The notes: generated by a model not told the origin, from the letters alone. A stretch of 64,000 bases of DNA from Microbacterium sp. SD291 (GCF_017355365.1 NZ_JADIJR010000011.1:1-64000); one strand, 5' to 3'; positions 1 through 9,091 are shown, numbered from the stretch's first letter. Numbers and translations are program-made.

Positions 1-1252
1 CCGGATAGGCCTGAGCCGGATATGTCTGCCCCGGCTGAGCCGGGTGAGCCTGAGCCGGGTACTGCACCGGGTACGGCTGCACCGGGTAGGACTGCACGGG
101 GTAAGGCTGGACGGGCTGCTGGTAGTCGTAGCCGGCCGGCATCGTCGCCCACTCGGGGACCTGCTTGGGCGGCGGCGTGCTGCTCACCGCTCGCGTCGCG
201 TCCACCACGAACGGATCGCCGAGCTGGTCGTCGGTCCAGCCGAGGTCGCGTCGCTCGACATACGTGATGAGCGTCTGGTCGAGCCCCTCGTAACGCATGC
301 GGCAGTCGAGGTAGACGAGCGCACCCGCCGTGCTCTGCACGACGAGCGTGATCGCCTGCAGCACGAGCAGAAGGATCTGCGGGGCGAGCAGCGCGAAGAC
401 GAAGGTCATGACGGCGCCGGTGTCCATGGAGCCGGTCGGCGCGATGATCGTGCCGAGCATCGAGCTGAGCAGCGAGACGGGCAGGCTCACGACCTGCATC
501 GCGATGCCCATGATCACGCTGATCAGGAATGTCACGCCCCAGGCGACCCAGAACCGGCCGCGGGTCAGCCGCCATGACCGCACCAGCGCCTCGCGGAACC
601 GCGCCCGCTCGAGCACGAGGATCGACGGGACCAGCAGCAGCTTCGTCGTGAGCCACACGATGAGCGGGATGCTCGCCAGGATGAGGAGGACGACGACCAC
701 CACTACCAGGCCGATGAGTTCGCCGCCGCCGCCGCCGAGGCCGCCGGCCAGGGCGCCGGCGATGATCAGGAAGACGATGATCATGAGGCCGAAGACGAAC
801 AGCACGGACAGCGACGAGAATGCGGCGAGGCGCCAGAACGAGGGGGCCATCCGGCGCCACAGCGTGCCGAGCGACGCCTTGACGCCGATCGCGGCGTAGC
901 CCACCTCGGCCGCCACCACGCCCTGCATGAGTGACGTGAAGGCGACGGATGCCAGGCCCACGGCGATCCCGGCGACGACGTTCATCGCGATCGTGCCTGC
1001 GAGGACGGCTTCGAAGTCAGGCGACGATCGCGACACGGACTCCAGTCGCGTGAAGGTGGTGACCAGGACGAAGCCCATCACGCTCGCGCTGAGGATCACG
1101 ACGACCAGCTGGATCACGACGCCGAACCCGAACAGCACCTTCGGGTTGTGCCGGAGCGCGGCGAACGCCTTCCCCAGCAGCATCCCGAACGTCAGCGGGT
1201 GAAGCGGGATGATGCCCTTCTTCGGGGCGGGCGTCCATGTCTGACCGCTCAC
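1..1252 (-). CDS. Multipass membrane protein with proline-rich tail (partial, C-terminus off the left edge)
   Basis: I read this frame directly. It opens with GTG at 1252, preceded by a strong GGAGGGAGG ribosome site, and runs past base 1 without a stop. The protein begins SGQTWTPAPKKGIIPLHPL and has about six hydrophobic segments (for example VLFGFGVVIQLVVVILSA). It ends in a low-complexity tail of repeated PVQPYP/PAQAYP units that crosses the window edge. It resembles the glycerophosphoryl-diester-phosphodiesterase membrane-domain family of actinobacteria. That family shares the membrane part of such enzymes and often lacks the catalytic domain, and none is visible here. The gene diverges from mtrA across 95 bp. 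Function is not known. Confidence 0.75.
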   Translation of the reverse strand, partial: MSGQTWTPAPKKGIIPLHPLTFGMLLGKAFAALRHNPKVLFGFGVVIQLVVVILSASVMGFVLVTTFTRLESVSRSSPDFEAVLAGTIAMNVVAGIAVGLASVAFTSLMQGVVAAEVGYAAIGVKASLGTLWRRMAPSFWRLAAFSSLSVLFVFGLMIIVFLIIAGALAGGLGGGGGELIGLVVVVVVLLILASIPLIVWLTTKLLLVPSILVLERARFREALVRSWRLTRGRFWVAWGVTFLISVIMGIAMQVVSLPVSLLSSMLGTIIAPTGSMDTGAVMTFVFALLAPQILLLVLQAITLVVQSTAGALVYLDCRMRYEGLDQTLITYVERRDLGWTDDQLGDPFVVDATRAVSSTPPPKQVPEWATMPAGYDYQQPVQPYPVQSYPVQPYPVQYPAQAHPAQPGQTYPAQAYP

Positions 1253-1280
1253 CGGCCCTCCCTCCGTCGTGCGCTCCCAT

Positions 1281-1294
1281 CGTGTCACAACACG
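1281..1294. promoter_or_regulatory. Small inverted repeat in the divergent mtrA promoter region
   Basis: CGTGT-CACA-ACACG is a 5-bp inverted repeat with a 4-bp centre, between the divergent membrane-protein gene and mtrA. It contains GTCACA, which resembles half-sites reported for MtrA of mycobacteria. Autoregulation is inference only. Confidence 0.25.
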
Positions 1295-1334
1295 TGCGTG
1301 GTGCGCAGACATGGGACCGTCGCACCCGGTGCCA

Positions 1335-1340
1335 TAAGGT
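1335..1340 (+). promoter_or_regulatory. -10 box for leaderless mtrA transcript
   Basis: TAAGGT lies 7 nt before the mtrA ATG and no Shine-Dalgarno sequence is present. This is the spacing expected when transcription starts at the A of the start codon. Confidence 0.45.
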
Positions 1341-1347
1341 AACAGTT

Positions 1348-2028
1348 ATGACCTCACGCATTCTTGTGGTCGACGATGACACCGCGCTCGCCGAGATGAT
1401 CGGCATCGTGCTGCGCACGGAGGGCTTCGAGCCCGTGTTCTGCGCCGACGGTGCGCGGGCCGTCGAGGAATGGCGGACCCAGCACCCCGACCTCGTGCTG
1501 CTCGACCTCATGCTCCCTGGCATGGACGGCATCGAGATCTGCACCCGGATCCGCGCCGAGTCCGGCATCCCGATCATCATGCTCACCGCACGCAGCGACA
1601 CGTCCGACGTGGTCAGGGGCCTCGAAGTCGGCGCCGACGACTACATGGTGAAGCCGTTCAATCCCAAGGAGCTCGTCGCACGCATCCGCACGCGGCTCCG
1701 CCCGGCACCGCAGACGGTCGGGGAGCAGCTCCGCGTCGGGGATCTGACCGTCGACGTCGACGCGCACGAGGTGCGCAGGGGGACTGCGCCGATCGCCCTC
1801 ACCCCGCTGGAGTTCCAGCTTCTCGTGGCGCTCGCCTCCAAACCGCAGCAGGTGTTCTCGCGCGAGATGCTCCTCGAACAGGTCTGGGGCTATCACTACA
1901 AGGCGGACACACGCCTGGTGAACGTCCATGTGCAGCGGCTGCGTGCGAAGGTCGAGCTCGACCCCGACAATCCCAAGATCGTCATGACGGTGCGTGGCGT
2001 CGGCTATCGCGCCGGGAGTGCTGGCTAG
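1348..2028 (+). CDS. mtrA: MtrA, OmpR-family response regulator
   Basis: Response regulator of the MtrAB system, which coordinates cell-wall turnover, division and osmotic responses in actinobacteria. The 226-residue protein has a receiver domain (about 1-118) with the acidic pocket DDD at 9-11, phosphoacceptor D53 (LLDLMLPGMDG), T80 and K102 (VKPF). A winged-helix DNA-binding domain follows and ends in VMTVRGVGYR. Length and both domains match MtrA. The start at 1348 is preferred over an upstream in-frame start at 1237 because the receiver domain begins within four residues and a -10 box sits 7 nt upstream. The end overlaps the start of mtrB, so the two are probably cotranscribed. Confidence 0.95.
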   Translation: MTSRILVVDDDTALAEMIGIVLRTEGFEPVFCADGARAVEEWRTQHPDLVLLDLMLPGMDGIEICTRIRAESGIPIIMLTARSDTSDVVRGLEVGADDYMVKPFNPKELVARIRTRLRPAPQTVGEQLRVGDLTVDVDAHEVRRGTAPIALTPLEFQLLVALASKPQQVFSREMLLEQVWGYHYKADTRLVNVHVQRLRAKVELDPDNPKIVMTVRGVGYRAGSAG

Positions 2029-3718
2029 GCGCAGGATGGCCGCGACGACAGCGACCACCACGGCGGTCGCTGTCCTGCGCGACTGGCGCGGCTGGCCGAC
2101 GGTGCTCGCGACGCTGTGGCGGCGTTCGCTGCGCTTCCGCACTCTCACCGTCACGCTCCTGCTGACCTCGACGGCGATCTTCATCACGTGCGTCACCATG
2201 GCGCTCGTGATCCAGAACGACCTCTTCGAGTCACGCAAGAACGAAGCGCTCGAAGACGCGCGCCGCGCGGTCGATCAGGCACAGGCGACCCTCGACGTCG
2301 CAGAGGTGGGCGACAGCCCCGTCGCGCTGCAGGAGCTCTGGGACAGCATCCGCGACGATCTCGCCCGCAACACCGCAGCCGACCAGCTCGCCGCCATCCG
2401 CATCGACGGCGACGCGGGGGCCGTCCCGCTCACCGGCTTCACGGCCGGACTCAGCGCCAACAACATCAGCTCCGGTCTGCGCAATCGGGTCGTCCAGTCC
2501 GACGACGTGCAGTCCTGGCAGTCCGTGGCGCTCGAGGTCGACGCGCGTCAGGGCGTGCCGGGGATCATCGTGGGGCAGCAGCTGCGCGTGCCGGAGGCCG
2601 GGCCGTTCGAGGTGTACTTCGCCTACGACCTCGCGGACGCCGACCAGACGCTCGGGTTCGTGCAGCGCACCCTGTGGATCGCGGGCATCGGTCTCGTCGC
2701 GATCGTCGCGGCGATCTCGTACATCGTGCTCAGGACCGTGTCGACGCCGATCGTCGAGGCCGCGGAGACCAGCGCGCGGCTGGCGTCCGGCGACCTCGCG
2801 GTGCGTCTGGAGGTGCACGGGGAGGACGAGCTGGCTACACTCGCACGCTCGTTCAACGCGATGGCGGACAGCATCGAGTCGCAGATCAAGGAGCTGGGCG
2901 AGCTGTCGCTCGTGCAGCAGCGATTCGTGTCCGACGTCTCCCACGAGCTCAGGACGCCCCTGACCACGATCCGGCTCGCCGCCGACATGCTCAACGACCA
3001 GCGCGAGGACTTCGACCCCACCACATCGCGCACCACCGAGCTCCTGCACACCCAGGTGCAGAGGTTCGAGACCCTGCTGTCCGACCTCCTCGAGATCAGC
3101 CGCTACGACGCAGGGTCCGTGCAGCTCGAGCTCGAGGCCACCAGCCTCGCCCACCTGGCGGAGGACATCATCGAGCAGATGAGGCCGCTCGCCGAGGGGC
3201 GCGGCACCGAGCTCCGGCTGGTCGCCCCCGGCGGCTACACGCCGGTGGACATGGATCCGCGGCGCGTTCGCCGGGTGCTGCGCAACCTCATCGGCAACGC
3301 CATCGAGCACGGCGAGGGGCGACCTGTCGTCGTGACGGTGGACAGCAACCAGCACGCCGTCGCAGCGGGAGTCCGAGACTCGGGGCTCGGCATGGATCCG
3401 GCCGACGCGGAGCGCGTTTTCGACAGGTTCTGGCGCGCCGATCCGTCCCGTCAGCGCACGATCGGCGGCACCGGGCTGGGGCTGTCGATCGCGCTCGGGG
3501 ATGCGACCCTGCACGGCGGCAGCCTCGCGGTGTGGTCCGAGCTCGGCGTCGGCACCAACTTCGTGCTCACGCTTCCGCGCCACGACGGGGTGATCGACGG
3601 GCCGTCGCCGATCCTGGTCGAGCCGCAGGAGCCGCTTCTCGAGTTCGGCGATGCGACCCAGCCGATCCAGCTCGCCGAGCTTCCTCCCGACCTGTTCGAC
3701 GAGGAGAGCATCCGATGA
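2018..3718 (+). CDS. mtrB: MtrB, sensor histidine kinase
   Basis: Membrane sensor kinase partner of MtrA. A transmembrane segment (VTLLLTSTAIFITCVTMALVI) leads into an extracellular sensor region of about 150 residues. A second membrane segment (LWIAGIGLVAIVAAISYIVL) and a HAMP domain follow. The HisKA H-box VSDVSHELRTPLTTIRL carries the phosphoacceptor at about H309. The HATPase domain has an N-box (RNLIGNAIEHGEG), G1 (DSGLGMDP) and G2 (GGTGLGLSIA). The start is uncertain: GTG 1994, GTG 2018 and ATG 2036 are all in frame and none has a good ribosome site. I chose 2018, which overlaps the end of mtrA. The last codons overlap lpqB as ATGA, so mtrA-mtrB-lpqB form one coupled operon. Confidence 0.94.
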   Translation: MLARRRMAATTATTTAVAVLRDWRGWPTVLATLWRRSLRFRTLTVTLLLTSTAIFITCVTMALVIQNDLFESRKNEALEDARRAVDQAQATLDVAEVGDSPVALQELWDSIRDDLARNTAADQLAAIRIDGDAGAVPLTGFTAGLSANNISSGLRNRVVQSDDVQSWQSVALEVDARQGVPGIIVGQQLRVPEAGPFEVYFAYDLADADQTLGFVQRTLWIAGIGLVAIVAAISYIVLRTVSTPIVEAAETSARLASGDLAVRLEVHGEDELATLARSFNAMADSIESQIKELGELSLVQQRFVSDVSHELRTPLTTIRLAADMLNDQREDFDPTTSRTTELLHTQVQRFETLLSDLLEISRYDAGSVQLELEATSLAHLAEDIIEQMRPLAEGRGTELRLVAPGGYTPVDMDPRRVRRVLRNLIGNAIEHGEGRPVVVTVDSNQHAVAAGVRDSGLGMDPADAERVFDRFWRADPSRQRTIGGTGLGLSIALGDATLHGGSLAVWSELGVGTNFVLTLPRHDGVIDGPSPILVEPQEPLLEFGDATQPIQLAELPPDLFDEESIR

Positions 3719-5448
3719 CGACCCGATCCGAACGCGCCCTGCGCGCTCTCGCGCTCGCGGCCGCCGCGCTGCTGCTCGCGGCGTGCAGCGGCCTGCCGAC
3801 CAGCGGAGACGCACAGCAGGGACTGGCGCTGGGGGAGTCCCCGGAGGCCCCCGACTTCCTGCTCGTAGCATCGGGTCCGGTCGACGGCGCGGGCCCCGCC
3901 GCCATCGTCGAGGGCTTCATGGAGGCCGCGATCACCCCCGCTGACTCGTGGGCGACGGCACGGAAGTTCCTCACCCCGGAGTTCGACGACTGGCAGCCCG
4001 CAGCCGGCGTGTCGGTGGACGTCAGCTCGGCATCGCGGGTCGTCACGGCATCCGTCGAGCAGGAGGAGGAGGCGGCGGAGGAGGCGGCGGCGGAAGGCGA
4101 CACCGCCGAGGTCCTCGTCCGGATCGACCAGGTGGCGAGCGTCGACGCGAACGGCGCGTACTCAGAGGCGTTCGGCGCGTCGACCCTCTCCTTCGCCGTC
4201 GAGCGCATCGACGGGCAGTGGCGCATCTCGGAGGCACCGGATGGCGTGGTGATCGACGAGTCCCGGTTCGAGCGGGTCTACGAGAGCTACGCGCTGCAGT
4301 ACTTCGACCAGGCCTGGAAGCGGCTCGTCCCCGACGTGCGCTGGTTCCCGCGCCGCGCGACGGGGATCGCGACGACCATCACCCGCTCCCTGATCGACGG
4401 CGCGCCGAGCGTCTGGCTCGAGCCCGCGGTGCAGACGGCGTTCCCTCGCGACGTGCAGCTCGCCCGCGATGCGGTGCCGATCGACCAGGATCAGGTCGCC
4501 GATGTCGCGCTCAACACGGCGGCCCAGAGCCTCGATCAGACCACGCTGGCACGCATGCGCACGCAGCTGCAGTCGACTCTCGAGGCGGCCGGCGTGAACG
4601 TGAATAAGGTGCGCTTCAGCGTCGACGGACGCTCGCTCGACGCGGGCGTGGTCGAGCTGGTGGAGGAGCCCTCCGACGCCGGCAGCATCGTGCTCGCGGA
4701 CGGCGTGTTCGGCACCGTGCTCGGCGACGAGATCACGCCGATCCCCGCGGTGAGCGAGGACCTCCTCAGCATCTCGCAGCCGATCGTCGCGATCGACGTC
4801 GCAGCCGACGATTCCTTCGCCGCCCTCCAGCTCGACGACGGTCACGTCTACCGCGCCGGGGACGGACGAGTCGACGAACTGGACGATCGCGCCGGGCTCA
4901 TCAAGCCGTCGATCGACCCGTACGGGTACACCTGGTCCGTGCCTGCCGGCGACCCGAAGGCGCTGCTGGCGATCGGCGCCGAGATCGCCGGGCAGAGGAT
5001 CGAAGGGGCATGGCCGGAGGCCTCGTCGATCTCCGCGGTCAGGGTGGCAGCCGACGGCGCGCGGGTGGCCGCCGTCGTGATGGTGGGCGCGCAGCGCTGG
5101 GTGGTGGTCGCCGCGGTCATCCGCGACCCGTCAGGGCTGCCGACGGAGCTCGGTGAGGTGAAGCCGCTGACTCAGCTCGGCGGGCCGGCATCCGCTCTCG
5201 TGTGGCTGGGGCCCGATCGCCTCGCCGCGCTCGTGGAGCTCGACGACACCGCCGTGCTCACCCAGACGGTCGGCGGCATCGGCGCCACGGAGACGGCGCC
5301 GACCGACGCCGTCTCGGTGGCCGGCTCGCGGACGGTCATGGGGCTGAGGGTGCTCGGCGCCGATGGCGCGGTGTTCGCTCGCAGCGGGTCGGCATGGCGC
5401 GAGTCGACGGACGGCGTGCTGGTGCTCGCCACCCGCGCGGGGCACTGA
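3715..5448 (+). CDS. lpqB: LpqB, lipoprotein partner of MtrB
   Basis: A lipoprotein on the outer face of the membrane that in mycobacteria interacts with the MtrB sensor domain. The protein has 577 residues. A signal peptide with lipobox LLLAAC gives lipidation at C24. A GerMN-like domain and the C-terminal LpqB beta-propeller domain follow. Translation is coupled to mtrB by an ATGA overlap. An acidic alanine/glutamate stretch (EQEEEAAEEAAAEGD, about residues 115-130) sits inside the N-terminal domain. Its DNA is a GAGGCGG-type simple repeat (about 4060-4100), probably an expanded loop. The start is fixed by the overlap; the same frame is open further upstream only as a shadow of mtrB. Confidence 0.93.
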   Translation: MTTRSERALRALALAAAALLLAACSGLPTSGDAQQGLALGESPEAPDFLLVASGPVDGAGPAAIVEGFMEAAITPADSWATARKFLTPEFDDWQPAAGVSVDVSSASRVVTASVEQEEEAAEEAAAEGDTAEVLVRIDQVASVDANGAYSEAFGASTLSFAVERIDGQWRISEAPDGVVIDESRFERVYESYALQYFDQAWKRLVPDVRWFPRRATGIATTITRSLIDGAPSVWLEPAVQTAFPRDVQLARDAVPIDQDQVADVALNTAAQSLDQTTLARMRTQLQSTLEAAGVNVNKVRFSVDGRSLDAGVVELVEEPSDAGSIVLADGVFGTVLGDEITPIPAVSEDLLSISQPIVAIDVAADDSFAALQLDDGHVYRAGDGRVDELDDRAGLIKPSIDPYGYTWSVPAGDPKALLAIGAEIAGQRIEGAWPEASSISAVRVAADGARVAAVVMVGAQRWVVVAAVIRDPSGLPTELGEVKPLTQLGGPASALVWLGPDRLAALVELDDTAVLTQTVGGIGATETAPTDAVSVAGSRTVMGLRVLGADGAVFARSGSAWRESTDGVLVLATRAGH

Positions 5449-5556
5449 GCCCGCCTCTCCTGCACCGGATGCCGTCGCGAGCGAGTCATCCACACGACGC
5501 GCGCTCTCCCGCCTGCGGCGCATCTGCCGAACCAGCCGCCGGGGCAGCATCGACGG

Positions 5557-6231
5557 ATGCCGTCATCCACCGGTCTCCACGCCGTCGCCGTCGAGGTCGC
5601 AGCCTTCCTCCTCGCCGCCACCTGTCCTGGCTGCGACGAGCCGGGCACCCTGCTCTGCGATCGCTGCCGCCTCACCCTCGTACCGGCGCCGCTCGAACTG
5701 CGCACCCCTGAAGGCCTGCGCGTCCGCGCAGCGCTGCCGTTCGAGGCCGTCGCCGCGCGATGCATCCGCCGGCTCAAGGGGGAGGGCGAGACGCTCCTCG
5801 CGCATCCGCTCGGCGCGGCGCTCGCGGGAGTGCTCCTGGAGGAGCTCCGCGAGGATGTCCGTCCGGTGCCGGTCCCGACGGGGTCCGCCGCCTTCAGGCG
5901 TCGTGGCTACCGCGTGCCGGAGCTGCTCATCCGGCGGGCGGGAGCAGTGCCCCGGCGTGTGCTGCGCACGGTCGGCGTGCGCACCGACCAGCGCGGTCTC
6001 GGCGCTCGCGAGCGCACCGACAACGTCCGCGGCAGCATGCGCGCGACGCGCGCCGGTCATGGCGCCGAGGTGGTTCTCGTCGACGACGTCGTCACCACCG
6101 GGGCGACCCTGGATGAAGCCTCTCGTGCTCTCCGCTCTGCGGGATTCGAGGTCCTCTCGGCGGTCGCGCTGGCCGCCACTCCGCTTCACCGCGGACGCAC
6201 AGGCCATCCATGGAAGACACGAAGAAAATGA
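5557..6231 (+). CDS. ComF family phosphoribosyltransferase-like protein
   Basis: The 224-residue protein has an N-terminal four-cysteine zinc ribbon (C23, C26, C34, C37; CPGC then CDRC). A type-I phosphoribosyltransferase fold follows, with the PRPP-binding motif VVLVDDVVTTGATLDEA near the end. This is the ComF/GntX architecture. Members are linked to DNA uptake and recombination in competent bacteria, but in actinobacteria the role and substrate are not established. It lies between lpqB and hpf, 108 bp after lpqB, the conserved position in Microbacteriaceae. No clear ribosome site precedes the ATG. Confidence 0.85.
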   Translation: MPSSTGLHAVAVEVAAFLLAATCPGCDEPGTLLCDRCRLTLVPAPLELRTPEGLRVRAALPFEAVAARCIRRLKGEGETLLAHPLGAALAGVLLEELREDVRPVPVPTGSAAFRRRGYRVPELLIRRAGAVPRRVLRTVGVRTDQRGLGARERTDNVRGSMRATRAGHGAEVVLVDDVVTTGATLDEASRALRSAGFEVLSAVALAATPLHRGRTGHPWKTRRK

Positions 6232-6324
6232 GTCGTGACATTGGCGGGTGAGCGGACTACGTTGGGGGTCACAAGGCGACCACGGTCCGCCCTTGGCCGG
6301 GAGGACCGGGACAAGGAGACAGCA

Positions 6325-6981
6325 ATGGAAACGAGCATCGTCGGCGTCGGAGTGGGAATCACCGATCGCTTCCGAACCGTTGTCGAGGAGAAGATCGCCA
6401 GGATCCAGACGCTCGCGTCCCGAGCGCAGCGGCTGGATGTCAAGGTCACTCACCGCGTGTACCGGAACGGCCACGTCCCCGACGAGACCGTTGAGCTCAC
6501 GCTCGTCAGCAAGGGGCCCGTCGTGCGGGCCGAGGCCACCGACGGCGACAAGTTCGTCGCACTCGACCTCGCGGTCGACAAGATGTCCGAGCAGCTGCGC
6601 CGGGCGAAGGAGAAGAAGGTCGACGGCCGTCACCACCCGCGCGGCGCGCACTTCGAGAAGGGCAGCGGAGCCCTCGAGGGGATCGACGTCAAGCCCGCGT
6701 CCGTCGACGTGCTGCACGCCGTCGCGACCGGCAGCGTGCCCGTCCAGAACGACGAGGAGGAGACCTACTCGCCCGTCGTCATCCGCACCAAGAGCTTCGA
6801 CGCCGAGTGGATGAGCGTCGAGGAGGCGGTGGACCGGATGGAGCTGGTCGGACACGACTTCTTCCTCTTCGTGGATGCGAGCACCGACCACCCGAGCGTC
6901 GTGTACCGCCGCAAGGGCTGGGACTACGGCGTGATCGCACTGAGCACGCAGGCTCCGCCCGCCGAGGCCCTCGCCTCTTGA
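6325..6981 (+). CDS. hpf: Long-form ribosome hibernation promoting factor
   Basis: Binds the small ribosomal subunit at the decoding centre and drives formation of inactive 100S dimers during slow growth. The 218-residue length is that of the long form. The N-terminal RaiA/HPF domain (about 1-105) starts METSIVGVGVGITDRF. A linker then leads to the C-terminal dimerisation domain, recognisable by VVIRTKSFDAEWMSVEEAV and HDFFLFVD. The start at 6325 has a good AAGGAGA site; an in-frame start at 6235 has none and would add unrelated sequence. A strong two-way hairpin follows the stop. Confidence 0.94.
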   Translation: METSIVGVGVGITDRFRTVVEEKIARIQTLASRAQRLDVKVTHRVYRNGHVPDETVELTLVSKGPVVRAEATDGDKFVALDLAVDKMSEQLRRAKEKKVDGRHHPRGAHFEKGSGALEGIDVKPASVDVLHAVATGSVPVQNDEEETYSPVVIRTKSFDAEWMSVEEAVDRMELVGHDFFLFVDASTDHPSVVYRRKGWDYGVIALSTQAPPAEALAS

Positions 6982-7020
6982 CAGGCACACCCGCCTGACA
7001 GGCACAGCCTCCCGAACGAC

Positions 7021-7070
7021 AGAACGGCCCGCCCCCTTCCTGAACGATCAGGCAGGGGGCGGGCCGTTCT
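7021..7070. terminator. Bidirectional terminator between hpf and the convergent coiled-coil gene
   Basis: The 17-bp arm AGAACGGCCCGCCCCCT (7021-7037) pairs perfectly with 7054-7070. A smaller inner stem CCTGA/TCAGG encloses an ACGA loop. It lies between convergent stop codons and can serve both strands. Confidence 0.85.
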
Positions 7071-7088
7071 CACGCAGCGCCTCCGACG

Positions 7089-8408
7089 TCAGTCGAACAT
7101 CCCGTCGAGGAGGCTGCCGATGACGAGTCCGCCGAGGATGCCGGAGGCGATGTCGCCGCCGCCGCCTCGTCGGCCGCCGCCGCCCCAGCCGCCGCCGCCC
7201 CAGTTCTGATCCTGCGGGCGGGAGGAGTCGATGTCGCGCTGCGCGAGCTGGAGCGCCTCCGACGCCAGGTGCGCGACGCGCCTGGCGCGGGTGAGAGCCT
7301 CTTCCCGGGTGTCCTCGGAGGAGAGCAGGTCGGAGAGATCGATGCGCAGGCGCTCGGCCTCGGCGAGGCGCGTGCGCGCATCGGCGCCGATCCAGCCGCG
7401 GTGCCCGGAGATGAGCCCGCGTGCGACGCCGAGCTGACGGTCGGCGTCGTCGATCGCATGCTGGACCTGCTGGATGCTGGGCAGCGGATGCTCGGCGCGA
7501 TGCCTGGCCTTCGCGATCGCCTCGTCCAGCGCCGAGTTCGCGCCGCGCAGCTTCGACAGCTCGGCGAAGGGGTCGTTCGGGGTGCCGGCCGGGCTCAGCG
7601 CGCTGAGCGCCTCCTGGAGGCCGGCCACGGCCTCGGCGACCGCAGGCACCTGCGGTGCGGTGCGCGCGGCGATCAGGTCGCCCCGGGAGTCCGCGACGAT
7701 CTCGGCGAGGGTGGACTCGGCGCGCAGGGCCTCGATCTCGAAGTCCTCGACGGCGTCCAGCAGGGCGGAGGCACGGCGGGTCGCCTCGGTCGCCGTCTCG
7801 AGTGCGAGGTTCGCCTCCTCGTTCTGCTTCGCGGCGCGGCGGCGCTCCGAGACGCTCGCCCCGTGCGTCGCGAACGCGATGAGCTGCTCGGCCTCGGCCG
7901 CGCTCGCGGTGATCTGGTGCATCGCGGACTCCGCGTACCGAGACGAGAGCCGGCCGATGCTCTCCTTGGTGTGCGGGATCCGGGCGCTGAGCGCCTCGGC
8001 ATCCGCTCGCACCTGCGCGATGATCTCGGGTGCTCTGCGCACCTTGGCGACCGACTTCGCGAGCACCGCAGTCTTGTCGTCGAGCAGGTCCTGGGCCCAG
8101 TCGCACAGCTGCACGATCCGGGCGTTCCTGGTGCGCAGCTCCTCCGGGGTGTCGGGGATCTCGTCGTGGTTGAGCTGGTGCAGCTGGAAGGCCTCGCGAA
8201 GGTGGGTGCGCACCGCGCTCAGCGCCGTCCTCAGGTCGCCGGTCAGCGATTCGCCGAGCTCTGCCTCTGCGAATACCAGCTCATCGCCGGTCGTGCGGAT
8301 GCGCTCGTCTGCCGCGACGAGCGCCTGCTCGGCCCGCCGGGCGAGGTCGGCGTCCTGTGCCGCGAGTTCTTCCTGTTCGCGCTTGCGTCTACCCCAAATT
8401 CCAGCCAT
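7089..8408 (-). CDS. Coiled-coil protein with glycine-rich C-terminus, related to TPM-protein tails
   Basis: The 439-residue protein has no signal peptide. It is almost entirely helical and heptad-rich (EAEQLIAFATHG, LETATEATRRASALLDAVEDFE), so it is probably a coiled coil. It ends in a glycine stretch (NWGGGGWGGGGRRGGGG) and a short hydrophobic terminus (ILGGLVIGSLLDGMFD). The last 120 residues align by eye with the C-terminus of the TPM-type protein at the right end of this window: RGWIGADARTRLAEAE against RGTVGSTARTRLSQAE, followed by Gly-rich sequence and ILGGL/ILGGI. This suggests a shared module of membrane-stress proteins. The function is unknown. It ends at the shared terminator with hpf. 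Confidence 0.7.
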   Translation of the reverse strand: MAGIWGRRKREQEELAAQDADLARRAEQALVAADERIRTTGDELVFAEAELGESLTGDLRTALSAVRTHLREAFQLHQLNHDEIPDTPEELRTRNARIVQLCDWAQDLLDDKTAVLAKSVAKVRRAPEIIAQVRADAEALSARIPHTKESIGRLSSRYAESAMHQITASAAEAEQLIAFATHGASVSERRRAAKQNEEANLALETATEATRRASALLDAVEDFEIEALRAESTLAEIVADSRGDLIAARTAPQVPAVAEAVAGLQEALSALSPAGTPNDPFAELSKLRGANSALDEAIAKARHRAEHPLPSIQQVQHAIDDADRQLGVARGLISGHRGWIGADARTRLAEAERLRIDLSDLLSSEDTREEALTRARRVAHLASEALQLAQRDIDSSRPQDQNWGGGGWGGGGRRGGGGDIASGILGGLVIGSLLDGMFD

Positions 8409-8471
8409 GAACCCGATCCTAGTTTCCGCAGCGACTTCTCAGGCTGTGCATCCGCTTCAGGCGAACGGAGA

Positions 8472-9074
8472 TCAGGCCACCGCGGCGGCCTCGGCCTTCG
8501 CCGGGCGGCCGCGCTTCGGGCGGATCGTGGTCAGTTCGAGGGCCATGGCGCGCTGCGGGTGCTCGCGCAGACGCGCCTCCACGTGATCGAGCCAGCGCAC
8601 CTCCGCCTCGGCGGCGAAGATCATCGAGTCGACCACCAGCGACCACGCCAGCCCCTCCGGAGTGCCGGGCTCGGCGGACTCGCGTGTGCGGCGAAGATCC
8701 TCCAGCCGGCCGGCGGATGCCGCACGCTGCGTGCCCGTCACCGACGCGGCGTCCGCGCCCGGAAGGGTCGCGGCGACGGCGAGCTTGATCGCCAGTTCGT
8801 CGCGGGTGCCGGAGGCGCGCACGACGGGGGAGGAGAGCCAGGTGGCGACCTCTTCGCGACCGGCATCCGTGACCTGCCAGTAGACGTGACCGTGATCGTC
8901 CTGATCCGCGTGCACCGCGAGCCCGTCCCGTTCCAGCCGTTCGAGCGTGTTGTAGATCTGTCCCACGTTCAGCGGCCAGGTGGATCCGGTGCGCCGGTCG
9001 AACTCGTGTCGCAGCTGATAGCCGTAGCACGGCCCCTGAGCAAGGATGGCGAGCAGGCTGTGGCGAACGGACAC
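8472..9074 (-). CDS. PadR family transcriptional regulator
   Basis: The 200-residue protein opens with the PadR winged helix: VSVRHSLLAILAQGPCYGYQLRHEF, then NVGQIYNTLERLERDGL and the wing VYWQVTDAGREEV. A C-terminal helical dimerisation region follows, with a basic tail (RPKRGRPAKAEA). The GTG start at 9074 is set by a perfect AGGAGG site 5 nt upstream; the open frame runs further but has no support. An imperfect palindrome (9092-9120) sits just upstream and is a likely operator. The ligand and targets are unknown; the divergent neighbour is secA. Confidence 0.88.
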   Translation of the reverse strand: MSVRHSLLAILAQGPCYGYQLRHEFDRRTGSTWPLNVGQIYNTLERLERDGLAVHADQDDHGHVYWQVTDAGREEVATWLSSPVVRASGTRDELAIKLAVAATLPGADAASVTGTQRAASAGRLEDLRRTRESAEPGTPEGLAWSLVVDSMIFAAEAEVRWLDHVEARLREHPQRAMALELTTIRPKRGRPAKAEAAAVA

Positions 9075-9091
9075 GGTGACCTCCTGAAGTC

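Noticed and set aside
1017..1601. 194-codon minus-strand open frame across the mtrA promoter
   Set aside because: It overlaps both mtrA and the real upstream gene in wrong frames and has no domain or ribosome site.
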